From NCBI GenBank assembly GCA_001800675.1, contig MGVW01000011.1, positions 1-22,113 on the forward strand: 22,113 bases of DNA, read 5' to 3'. Made by a program: the position numbers and the translations under genes. The notes beneath the pieces were generated by a model. The model searched no databases, was not told the DNA's origin, and was given only the letters and a program-made list of their open reading frames with translations. This document shows, piece by piece, positions 7,801 to 13,453 of the stretch (position 1 is the stretch's first letter; every line of letters begins with the position of its first letter). The DNA comes from Euryarchaeota archaeon RBG_13_57_23 (GTDB lineage Archaea; Thermoplasmatota; Thermoplasmata; UBA10834).

Positions 7801-8505
7801 CAGGCATGCCTGTGCAACGCCATGCTTGTCGTGCAGGTCCTTGTACTTCAGAGCACCGTCGCGGTCCGTGTCGAGCTGCCTCATCTGTTTCTTGATCTCG
7901 TCGAGGATGATCGCGAGCCGGCCGATGTTCTCCTCGGCTACCAGCTTCTCCTTCTCGGCGCTCTGGATCTCCTCGTCGAACTTGGTGATCCCGGCGATGT
8001 CGTCCAGGATGCGCCTCCGCTCGAGATTGCTCATTGACGTGATTCTTGTGATATCGCCCTGCTGGACGAAGTTGTATCCGTCAGCCGAGATTCTGGCATT
8101 CGCCAGCAAGTTGTCGAACTCTCCAAGGGACGACTTCCGGTCGTTGACATAGAAGTAGGAGTAGTATCCCTCGGCGTTGTTCTCGGAGACCCTCACGGTC
8201 CTGGTCAGTTTCACTGTCTCAGAGTCAATGGGTATCAGCCGGTCAGAGTTGTCGAAGATCAGGCTGACCGTGCATTCCTTGGCGGCCTTCTTGTCCTTCC
8301 CGCCGTTGAATATCAGGTCGGTCAACTTGCCTGCCCTGATGACTCTTGAGCTCTTCGGGCCCAGGACGAACAGGATGGCGTCAGAGATGTTCGACTTGCC
8401 AGCGCCGTTCGGCCCCGTCACGCACGTGAAGCCCTGCAAGAGCGGGATTCTCCTCTTCCTCGCGAAGGACTTGAAGTTCTCGAGCTCGATCTGCTTTAGG
8501 TACAT
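4897..8505 (-). CDS. smc: Chromosome segregation ATPase SMC
   Basis: A 1202-residue full-length SMC protein. The head begins MYLKQIELENFKSF with Walker A GPNGAGKSN at residues 31-39. A coiled coil spans about 145-500, the hinge about 530-675 (GVHGTVAEL... to ASGAMVGGT), and the return coiled coil about 680-1010. The ABC signature LSGGEKS starts at 1091, followed by Walker B FYLLDEVD at 1115-1122 and the D-loop. The C-terminus carries a short Glu/Pro-rich tail. SMC dimers use ATP to organise and segregate chromosomes. I chose the ATG at 8505, not 8538: GAGAGGG sits 8 nt upstream, homologues begin with MYLKxIExxNFKSF, and the extra 11 residues (Pro/Arg) look untranslated. Unlike most genes here it has a long leader, about 85-105 nt, carrying a palindrome. 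It is first in the smc-scpA-scpB operon. Confidence 0.97.
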   Translation of the reverse strand: MYLKQIELENFKSFARKRRIPLLQGFTCVTGPNGAGKSNISDAILFVLGPKSSRVIRAGKLTDLIFNGGKDKKAAKECTVSLIFDNSDRLIPIDSETVKLTRTVRVSENNAEGYYSYFYVNDRKSSLGEFDNLLANARISADGYNFVQQGDITRITSMSNLERRRILDDIAGITKFDEEIQSAEKEKLVAEENIGRLAIILDEIKKQMRQLDTDRDGALKYKDLHDKHGVAQACLVVKRKESVDREISSLSEQVTNYTSEKEKAEKKQEELRQQLDAITSELTQVEQEINDRGGEEAKQIKEKIDNLRIEIARAKDAVSNSEEAIVNLKEVRKAQSEDIKAVEKDLVALEEKLAPFKEQLETKSKVLEKKRSQLTAHHDEISKSDSDLSNLQKEALSLSVEVTGKEEKLHALRLEQDRLDDRVQRLRIDIGNLEETKKTYEFELKDAEWSIKEIKSETKSSNQGTRKLQEEYQSKRNKERKLLDQYQDLDNAIKTLTREYNQMKAEAEAVDQVRRGYTNAVSTILDARDKGAIKGVHGTVAELAEVDEDYETAVNVAAGSRMQAIVVDSDAVAAECISYLKKSKIGRATFLPLNKMVDGRPRGKAILASKSSVGFAIDLVKFDEKYRTAFWFVLGDTVVVKNLEEARRLMGGIRLVTLDGELAEASGAMVGGTLDKNLVKIGAPSENKIEKKAAELRNAIEEAEKVQGELAQLKTDITQLEATIRDINTKDGGESVKVSTLEAKKKEFDVKLRSIEDELNAKNKDLSDALDLLERTKEDVGRFEKEIEGTKKKKEAKDKKLLEATPNELSKALKELEAEIFDLANEVAKFNSDIQTGTKQIEIVQARKAELETGIKGTDENMAAQKVKGKEGAENQEKMETELKALLKMERSMGDELNSLRTKRDALYKKKTDTDGNIDKAITKVQTSTDFVMSLQTKVAEAEKKLQESEAELTQYANVKLPDEMPSMEDLRITVADCERQMASLGAVNLKAIDDYEDRKQRFESLKQEIGQLEKQKTNLNKLVSELNDKKTIGFMKIFGGINENFKKVFAELSGGGDAELLLENEQVPLAGGLIMKARPRDKKGVRMEALSGGEKSLTALSFIMAIQSHQPSPFYLLDEVDMFLDGINAENVAKAVKRGSKNAQFIQISLRNVTLKESDHIIGVTMQHEGVSDIVMKPNIGEGTEEVPEEPPEQRMEGEAA

Positions 8506-8590
8506 CGGTTTCCCTCTCGGTGGGGGACGCGAAAACATGGCCTGATGAAGATATCTCTAGGTCGCTGTCTCTGCATCCCATCCCAGTGAA

Positions 8591-8608
8591 GTCCGACACG
8601 CGTCGGAC
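8591..8608. promoter_or_regulatory. 18-bp palindrome at the smc promoter, candidate operator
   Basis: GTCCGACACGCGTCGGAC: 7-bp perfect arms (GTCCGAC/GTCGGAC) around a 4-nt centre, with one mismatched pair overall. Two TATA-like elements precede it on the minus strand. If the one at 8613-8620 is used, the palindrome fills the space between TATA box and transcription start. If the one at 8632-8640 is used, it begins at about +1. Either place suits a repressor site, or a hairpin in the leader. No regulator can be named from the sequence. Confidence 0.5.
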
Positions 8609-8612
8609 GGAC

Positions 8613-8640
8613 AATAAAATGGCCTCCAGAGTATATAATA
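8613..8640 (-). promoter_or_regulatory. Two candidate TATA boxes of the smc-scpA-scpB operon
   Basis: Minus-strand TATTATATAC (8640-8631) and ATTTTATT (8620-8613). They predict transcription starts near 8609 and 8590, giving leaders of about 104 or 85 nt before the smc ATG at 8505. I see no TATA-like element at the leaderless distance from 8505. Confidence 0.5.
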
Positions 8641-8659
8641 CTTATCGGGGCGCGCATCT

Positions 8660-9793
8660 TCAGGAAGGGGGAATCAAGGCCCGATATGCCTTGAGAAGCC
8701 CTTCCCTTGAGCGGTTCCACGAGAAATGCTGGTCGTAGTAGGCCTTGCCTTTGATTCCCATCTCGGCCGTACTGGCGCGGTTCGCTCTGGCCTTGATGAC
8801 AGCCCCCCTGAAATCCGCCTTGCTCCATGGAACGACGAGGCCACAGCCAGCGTCCTCGACTTTCGTGGCTATGTTGAGCCCTCTTGTGGTGATCAAGGGG
8901 CGGCCAACCGCCATGGCGTTGATGATTTTGCCCGGAGTGCCCACGACATTGTTTAGATTGCCCGGGTCCATCATGGCGACGACTAGGTCACTGGCTAGTG
9001 TGAGCCTGAGAGCTTCATCCGGCGGCACAACCCCGATGTACTTCACGACCTTGCTGGATCTGGCGGTCTCTTCAACCTTTCCAGCCAGTGTGCCGCTACC
9101 GGCTACGAGTACCGTCAGCCCGTCCTCGGGAACGAATGCCGAGATGGTCTCCTCGACGAACCTTCCAGGCTCGAGTGACCCCAAGTACGAGACCACGAAC
9201 CCGTCGAGTCCGTATTTCCGCCTTATCTCACCCACATCCGACCCGCCAATCACGGAGGGGTCTTGCGTCGTCGACACCACCGTGGCCTTGCCTGACCTGC
9301 TAGTAGGCAACTCGGCAGCAAGCTCATCACTGACGGTGATCGTCGAATCTGTCTGTGAAGCGCATATCTTCTCGAGCCACCAGATCAACCGCCAGATGGG
9401 CCCCACCTCGTTCTGTACCATCTTCGCGTAGAGTTCGTGTGCGTCGTACAGCAACGGCTTGCCCGAGAGCCTCGATATCAGGCGTCCCAGAGGCAGCGTG
9501 TCGAAATCGTGGGAATGGACAACATCGAAGTTGATGCGCTTTCTGGCTTTGAGTGCGCCGAGCCAGAATCGTGGAAGTCGGAGGAGTATTTTCGCGGCCT
9601 CCCTCGGAGGGCATTTCGGTCCAAGGCGCAGCACCTGGATCCCGTCTTCGGTAGCTCTCTTGGGCCAGGTTTGCTCTCGGTCCCAAGCGACAAGGTTCAC
9701 ATCGATTCCCTCCAATATCAGCGCCCTCGCCTCGATTAGGACCCTTGGGTCTGGCCTGTATGGATTGGAAAGAAGCATCAAAGTCGAGGGCAT
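8660..9793 (-). CDS. GT4-family glycosyltransferase
   Basis: A 377-residue GT-B-fold glycosyltransferase. The N-terminal half starts MLLSNPYRPDPRVLIEA and has VVHSHDFDTLPLG (residues 91-103), the HxHD-type acceptor-side motif. The C-terminal half begins at VVSYLGSLEPGRF (200-212), with a Gly-rich VAGSGTL (230-236) and the donor-binding region GTPGKIINAMAVGRPLI (285-301). In most GT4 enzymes the position before AMA carries the second Glu of the EX7E motif; here it is Asn292. It would transfer a sugar from an NDP-sugar at the cytoplasmic membrane face, probably for a cell-surface glycan. Donor and acceptor are unknown. The ATG 9793 is 28 nt from its own TATA box, so it is likely leaderless. Confidence 0.9.
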   Translation of the reverse strand: MPSTLMLLSNPYRPDPRVLIEARALILEGIDVNLVAWDREQTWPKRATEDGIQVLRLGPKCPPREAAKILLRLPRFWLGALKARKRINFDVVHSHDFDTLPLGRLISRLSGKPLLYDAHELYAKMVQNEVGPIWRLIWWLEKICASQTDSTITVSDELAAELPTSRSGKATVVSTTQDPSVIGGSDVGEIRRKYGLDGFVVSYLGSLEPGRFVEETISAFVPEDGLTVLVAGSGTLAGKVEETARSSKVVKYIGVVPPDEALRLTLASDLVVAMMDPGNLNNVVGTPGKIINAMAVGRPLITTRGLNIATKVEDAGCGLVVPWSKADFRGAVIKARANRASTAEMGIKGKAYYDQHFSWNRSREGLLKAYRALIPPS

Positions 9794-9817
9794 CCTCCTG
9801 TGAATCCCCCGACCGGC

Positions 9818-9824
9818 TATAAAA
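9818..9824 (-). promoter_or_regulatory. TATA box of the GT4 gene
   Basis: Minus-strand TTTTATA, centre 9821, 28 nt from the ATG at 9793. A GGAGG run directly touches the ATG, too close to serve as a ribosome-binding site, which also fits leaderless initiation. Confidence 0.6.
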
Positions 9825-9839
9825 TGGCATTGCGGGGTT

Positions 9840-10790
9840 TCAGACGGCTATGCCCTTGCCTTCTTTCATCGAGCGTTTGGCGGCCTCGATCAGCTCGACA
9901 GTTCGCACGCCTATCACGCCGCTGTTTCTCGTTTCCTTCTGCGGGTCGCTGAACGATTGGACGAAGTGGATCAGCTCGTCCCTGATCGTGTTGTTGGGGA
10001 TGATGTGTATCTCCTTGGTATAGCCGCTCTCGTACACGGTTATCTTCTGGGCGACCGCATCGATCAGCGCAGAGCGCGACTCGCCCGCGATGAACACTTC
10101 CCTGGTCTTCTTCGGGATCAGCCAGCTGATGTTGGACATGGCGATGACGCCGTCCTTGTGCTTCGATATCACGTACGCGGTTTCCTCGCCCTTGTCCCTC
10201 CTGAACGGCCCTCCCGTGCAGTACACCTCGGTCGGCCATTGGTCCAGGATGTAGTTCTGGATGTCGAACATGTGGGGCGCGAGGTCGAAGAGAACATCCC
10301 TGTCGGGGAACGACTTCTCGAGGTTGAGCCAGTTGAGCTCGACAAGGAAGATCTTGCCGAAGTATTTCTCCTCCTTGTTCAGGCGCCGGACCTCAGCGAG
10401 CGCACTGTTGAATCTGAATATGTGGCCCACGGAGAGCATGAGCTTCTTCGCCTGTGCGAGCTCCACCAGCTCCTTGCCCTCCTTGGAAGTAAGAGTTATG
10501 GGCTTCTCCACTAGGACATGCTTCCCCGCATTCAGGGCGTCCTTGCACACCTGGAAGTGCATCGCGTTGGGCACCGCGACCGCGACTGCGTGGAGCTCCT
10601 TCTGGGCCAGGAGCTGCTTGTAGTCTTTGTACCCGTTCTTGACGCCGTATCTGTCCGCGCAGAACTGGAGGTTCTTCTCATCAAGGTCGGACACACCTAC
10701 GACCTGCGCGTCCTCGACCTTGGTGAACTCGTCGACCAACTTCTTGCCCCAGTAGCCTACCCCGATGATACCGACGTTGTACTTGGCCAA
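9840..10790 (-). CDS. Gfo/Idh/MocA oxidoreductase, WlbA/WbpB-like sugar-nucleotide 3-dehydrogenase
   Basis: A 316-residue NAD(P)-dependent oxidoreductase. The Rossmann motif GIIGVGYWG is at residues 8-16, the family hallmark EKP with the catalytic-type Lys at 95-97, and DLAPHMFDI (His173) follows in the substrate-binding domain. Its nearest functional models are WlbA/WbpB, which oxidise C3 of UDP-N-acetylglucosaminuronic acid before transamination. This is inferred from the motifs and from the aminotransferase and acetyltransferase genes immediately upstream. The start is TTG (10790-10788): the frame has a TGA only three codons earlier, no ATG or GTG fits, and AGGTGA (10802-10797), overlapping the aminotransferase stop, lies 6 nt before it. 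It is the last gene of a three-gene operon. Confidence 0.88.
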   Translation of the reverse strand: MAKYNVGIIGVGYWGKKLVDEFTKVEDAQVVGVSDLDEKNLQFCADRYGVKNGYKDYKQLLAQKELHAVAVAVPNAMHFQVCKDALNAGKHVLVEKPITLTSKEGKELVELAQAKKLMLSVGHIFRFNSALAEVRRLNKEEKYFGKIFLVELNWLNLEKSFPDRDVLFDLAPHMFDIQNYILDQWPTEVYCTGGPFRRDKGEETAYVISKHKDGVIAMSNISWLIPKKTREVFIAGESRSALIDAVAQKITVYESGYTKEIHIIPNNTIRDELIHFVQSFSDPQKETRNSGVIGVRTVELIEAAKRSMKEGKGIAV

Positions 10791-10796
10791 GTCAAT

Positions 10797-10802
10797 TCAC
10801 CT
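10797..10802 (-). promoter_or_regulatory. Ribosome-binding site fixing the TTG start of the Gfo/Idh gene
   Basis: AGGTGA on the minus strand, 6 nt before the TTG at 10790 and overlapping the stop codon of the upstream aminotransferase gene. It implies reinitiation or coupled translation. Confidence 0.6.
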
Positions 10803-11904
10803 ACTTGCTGTAGAACTCCTTGACGCATTCGACTACGTACTTGATCTGCTCGGCACTGATGTCCGCGAACATCGGGATGGCGATGACTTCCTTGCACATC
10901 CTCTCCGTGACTGGCAGCATTCCCTCTCTGGAGCCGTACATCTGTCTGTAGATCGGCTGCAGGTGGATCGGGATCTCGTAGTTCAGGCCGACACCGACTC
11001 CCTTCCCATCGAGGAACGTCTTGAGCTCGTACCTCCTCGGGGTCCTCAGCGTGAAGAGGTGGAACACGGGCGTGACCTCATCCGTAGGCTGCGGGGGCAG
11101 CACGAGGTCCCCGACGCCCTTCAGCATCTGGTCGTACATCTTGGCGGCCGCTCGCCTCTTCTGATTCCACTCGGGCAACATCCTGAGCTGCTCTATGCCG
11201 ACGGCCGCGTTGGCCGAGTTGAGTCTGTAAGTGTATCCGATGATGTCGTGTTCGTAGTTGCTGCCCTTCTTCCGACCACAGTGCCTCATCCGCTGACAGG
11301 CATCCGCGACCTTGTCGTCGTTGGTGGTGATCATGCCACCGTCGCCGCCCACGTGCATGTTCTTTGTGGGATAGAACGAGAAGCATCCTGCGTTCGCCAG
11401 GTTTCCGGCTATCCTGCCCTTATAGACGGCCCCGTGTGCCTGGCACGCGTCCTCTATGACGACGAGGTTGGTCTCCTTCGCGATGTCGTTGATCTCGTCC
11501 ATCGCCGCGATGTGGCCATAGAGGTGAACAGGGATGATCGCCTTCGTCTTCGTGTCGACGGCAGCCTTCAGCTTCGCAGGGTCCATCGTGTAGTCCTTCT
11601 CAAGCACATCGACGAAGCCCGGAACGCTCCCGAACGGGACGAAGGCGTTAGTGGTCGCCACGAATGACATAGCCGGCGCGATGATCCGATCCCCGGCCTT
11701 CACCCCGTGGGCCTGCAGGGCGAGCTGAAGCGCGGCCGTACCCGAGCTGACCGCGATGGCGTGTCTCGACCCGCACATCTTCGCGAATGCCTCTTCGAAC
11801 TTGAAAACGCTCTCGCCGAGTGTGAGCCGCTCGTTCCTGAGGGCGGCCGCAGCGGCCTCTATCATCTTCTCGGTCATGACTGGCGATGCGATTGGAACCT
11901 TCAT
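10801..11904 (-). CDS. DegT/DnrJ/EryC1 aminotransferase, WbpE/WlbC-like
   Basis: A 367-residue PLP-dependent sugar aminotransferase. Visible motifs are SSGTAAL (residues 53-59) for phosphate binding, EDACQAHGA (151-159) with the ring-contacting Asp, and FSFYPTKN (175-182) with the Schiff-base Lys181. GGDGG follows (186-190). Such enzymes transfer an amino group, usually from glutamate, to a 3-keto or 4-keto nucleotide sugar. The flanking C3-dehydrogenase-like and acetyltransferase genes suggest the 3-keto reaction of WbpE/WlbC. The ATG at 11904 overlaps the stop of the upstream acetyltransferase by 4 nt (ATGA), with GGAAGGG upstream. This indicates tight translational coupling. Confidence 0.92.
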   Translation of the reverse strand: MKVPIASPVMTEKMIEAAAAALRNERLTLGESVFKFEEAFAKMCGSRHAIAVSSGTAALQLALQAHGVKAGDRIIAPAMSFVATTNAFVPFGSVPGFVDVLEKDYTMDPAKLKAAVDTKTKAIIPVHLYGHIAAMDEINDIAKETNLVVIEDACQAHGAVYKGRIAGNLANAGCFSFYPTKNMHVGGDGGMITTNDDKVADACQRMRHCGRKKGSNYEHDIIGYTYRLNSANAAVGIEQLRMLPEWNQKRRAAAKMYDQMLKGVGDLVLPPQPTDEVTPVFHLFTLRTPRRYELKTFLDGKGVGVGLNYEIPIHLQPIYRQMYGSREGMLPVTERMCKEVIAIPMFADISAEQIKYVVECVKEFYSK

Positions 11905-12404
11905 TTCTTTCCCTTCCTAGACTTGGGCTTCTGGCGTCTCGCTATCTTCTTCCCGGTGCGATCTCTTGTACCGATCAGTCGTGCAGGACATCCGACAACG
12001 ACTGCGTTGTCGGGCACGTCCTTCGTGACCACTGCCCCCGCTCCGACGAGCGCATTTCGGCCGATGGTCACTCCGCATATCACCGTCGCGTTGGCACCTA
12101 CGGAGGCACCCTTCTTCACAAGGGTCGTAACGGTCTCCCAGTCGCCAACCGCCTTTGGGACACGGTCGTTGGTGAAGACCACATGGGGTCCGATGAAGAC
12201 CTCGTCCTCGATCGTCACTCCTGAAGGGATGAATGCGAACGCTTCGACCTTGCATCGGTCGCCTATGGTGACCCCTCTTTGTATCTCCGTGTAGGCGGCA
12301 ATTCTGCAGCCTCTGCCAATCTTGCATCCGTAGAGATTGACGTAGTCACGTACTATCGTATCGTCCCCAATCTCAACGTCGTCAATCCGGTGGTACTTGG
12401 CCAT
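11901..12404 (-). CDS. Left-handed beta-helix N-acetyltransferase, WbpD/WlbB-like
   Basis: A 167-residue hexapeptide-repeat acyltransferase. From residue 5 to about 145 it is a run of [LIV]-G-x4 repeats (VEIGDD, CKIGRG, VTIGDR, VTIEDE, ASVGAN, VTIGRN, ALVGAG), with the extended loop VVFTNDRVPKAVGDWETV. It ends AVVTKDVPDNAVVVGCPARLIG, the typical acetyl-CoA-binding end of WbpD/WlbB-like enzymes. These acetylate the amino group placed on a UDP-sugar by the partner aminotransferase. A Lys/Arg-rich tail of about 20 residues follows. The start is uncertain: ATG 12404 gives MAKYHRID as in relatives, while a GTG at 12422, nearer the expected transcript start, would add six residues. First gene of the three-gene operon. 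Confidence 0.88.
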   Translation of the reverse strand: MAKYHRIDDVEIGDDTIVRDYVNLYGCKIGRGCRIAAYTEIQRGVTIGDRCKVEAFAFIPSGVTIEDEVFIGPHVVFTNDRVPKAVGDWETVTTLVKKGASVGANATVICGVTIGRNALVGAGAVVTKDVPDNAVVVGCPARLIGTRDRTGKKIARRQKPKSRKGKK

Positions 12405-12449
12405 CAATCTCAAGGATGGCACCTCTTGCCAGCTGAATCCCGACCTAGC

Positions 12450-12456
12450 TATAATA
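12450..12456 (-). promoter_or_regulatory. TATA box of the acetyltransferase-aminotransferase-oxidoreductase operon
   Basis: Minus-strand TATTATA, centre 12453, predicting a transcript start near 12426. The leader would be about 4 nt to the GTG at 12422 or about 22 nt to the ATG at 12404. Confidence 0.55.
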
Positions 12457-12496
12457 CATTATGGCGGAGCACACCTTTCTGGTGGGTAAGTGGCCG

Positions 12497-13357
12497 TCAT
12501 CTCTTCCTGAGGACACGCTCGTAAGAGCCTCTAAGCTCCTCCGCGAGCTCCTCCCTATCCATGCTCAGCTCGATGGTGGCCCTGAGCCAATCAGCTTTCG
12601 AGCCGATGTCATACCTCCTCCCCTTGAACCGCAGGCCGTACATGCCCTCCTTCCGACACATGAGTCTCATAGCGTCGGTGAGTTGATACTCCCCTCCCTT
12701 CCCGGGCCCTATCCTTTCCAGGTGGGAGAAGATCTCCGGCTTGAACACATAGCGCCCTATGATCGCGAGGTCCGACGGTGCCTCGTTCGCGTGAGGCTTC
12801 TCCACGAGGTCTTCGACCTTGTAGATATCGTCCTTGACCTTCCTGCCTTTTATCACGCCGTATCTGTGCAGCTTCGCCTTCGGGACCTGCTCCACGCCTA
12901 CTACACTCTGCTCCATGTCATCGAATACGTCTACCAGTTGCCCGATGCAAGGCTTATCGCTGACGACGATGTCGTCTCCTAGCATCACTGCAAACGGATC
13001 GTGCCCTATGTGCTTCTTCGCGCAGAGTATCGCGTGGCCGAGCCCGAGCTGTTCCTTCTGCCTGACGTAGAAAATATCTGCCATCGATGCGATCCTCTGG
13101 ACCTCGGAGAGCGCCTCAACGTTTCCCGATTCACGCAACTTGTGTTCGAGCTCGTACGATTTATCGAAGTGGTCCTCGATAGCCCTCTTACCTCTGCCCG
13201 TGATGATGATAATGTCCGTCATTCCGGACGCGACAGCCTCCTCGACGACATACTGGATCGCGGGTTTGTCCACGACCGGGAGCATCTCCTTCGGTTGCGC
13301 CTTGGTCGCAGGGAGGAACCGGACTCCCAGACCCGCGGCGGGGATGACCACTTTCAT
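12497..13357 (-). CDS. galU: UTP-glucose-1-phosphate uridylyltransferase (GalU)
   Basis: A 286-residue enzyme making UDP-glucose from UTP and glucose 1-phosphate. It opens MKVVIPAAGLGVRFLPATKA, the GalU version of the nucleotide-binding loop, followed by PKEMLPVVDKPAIQYVVEEA. The segment QKEQLGLGHAILCAK is the diagnostic GalU uridine-binding stretch, then VMLGDDI gives the metal-binding Asp. KGGEYQLTDAM and the GRRYDIGSKADWLRA end complete the family pattern. The start at ATG 13357 is chosen because it is 28 nt from the TATA box and gives the standard MKVVIPAAG N-terminus; an in-frame ATG at 13372 would lie upstream of the transcript. The divergent neighbour oxidises the likely product. Confidence 0.95.
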   Translation of the reverse strand: MKVVIPAAGLGVRFLPATKAQPKEMLPVVDKPAIQYVVEEAVASGMTDIIIITGRGKRAIEDHFDKSYELEHKLRESGNVEALSEVQRIASMADIFYVRQKEQLGLGHAILCAKKHIGHDPFAVMLGDDIVVSDKPCIGQLVDVFDDMEQSVVGVEQVPKAKLHRYGVIKGRKVKDDIYKVEDLVEKPHANEAPSDLAIIGRYVFKPEIFSHLERIGPGKGGEYQLTDAMRLMCRKEGMYGLRFKGRRYDIGSKADWLRATIELSMDREELAEELRGSYERVLRKR

Positions 13358-13381
13358 CCCCCAAATGAACATCCGATGGCC

Positions 13382-13388
13382 ATATAAT
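13382..13388 (-). promoter_or_regulatory. TATA box of galU
   Basis: Minus-strand ATTATAT, centre 13385, 28 nt from ATG 13357. Half of a compact divergent promoter of 96 nt shared with the UDP-glucose dehydrogenase gene. Confidence 0.6.
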
Positions 13389-13423
13389 CCTTTCCAGACT
13401 GACTGGCCGTGCCATGAAAAGAG

Positions 13424-13430
13424 TTAATAT
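13424..13430 (+). promoter_or_regulatory. TATA box of the UDP-glucose dehydrogenase gene
   Basis: TTAATAT, centre 13427, 27 nt from ATG 13454. It predicts a leaderless transcript running opposite to galU. Confidence 0.6.
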
Positions 13431-13453
13431 CAGCCTGGCCGGTTCAAGCTCTG

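Noticed and set aside
10765..11667. Long plus-strand open frame antisense to the aminotransferase
   Set aside because: Composition (Leu, Val, Arg, Asp, His-rich, no domain) is that of a mirror frame of a GC-rich gene, and the minus strand encodes a complete DegT enzyme.
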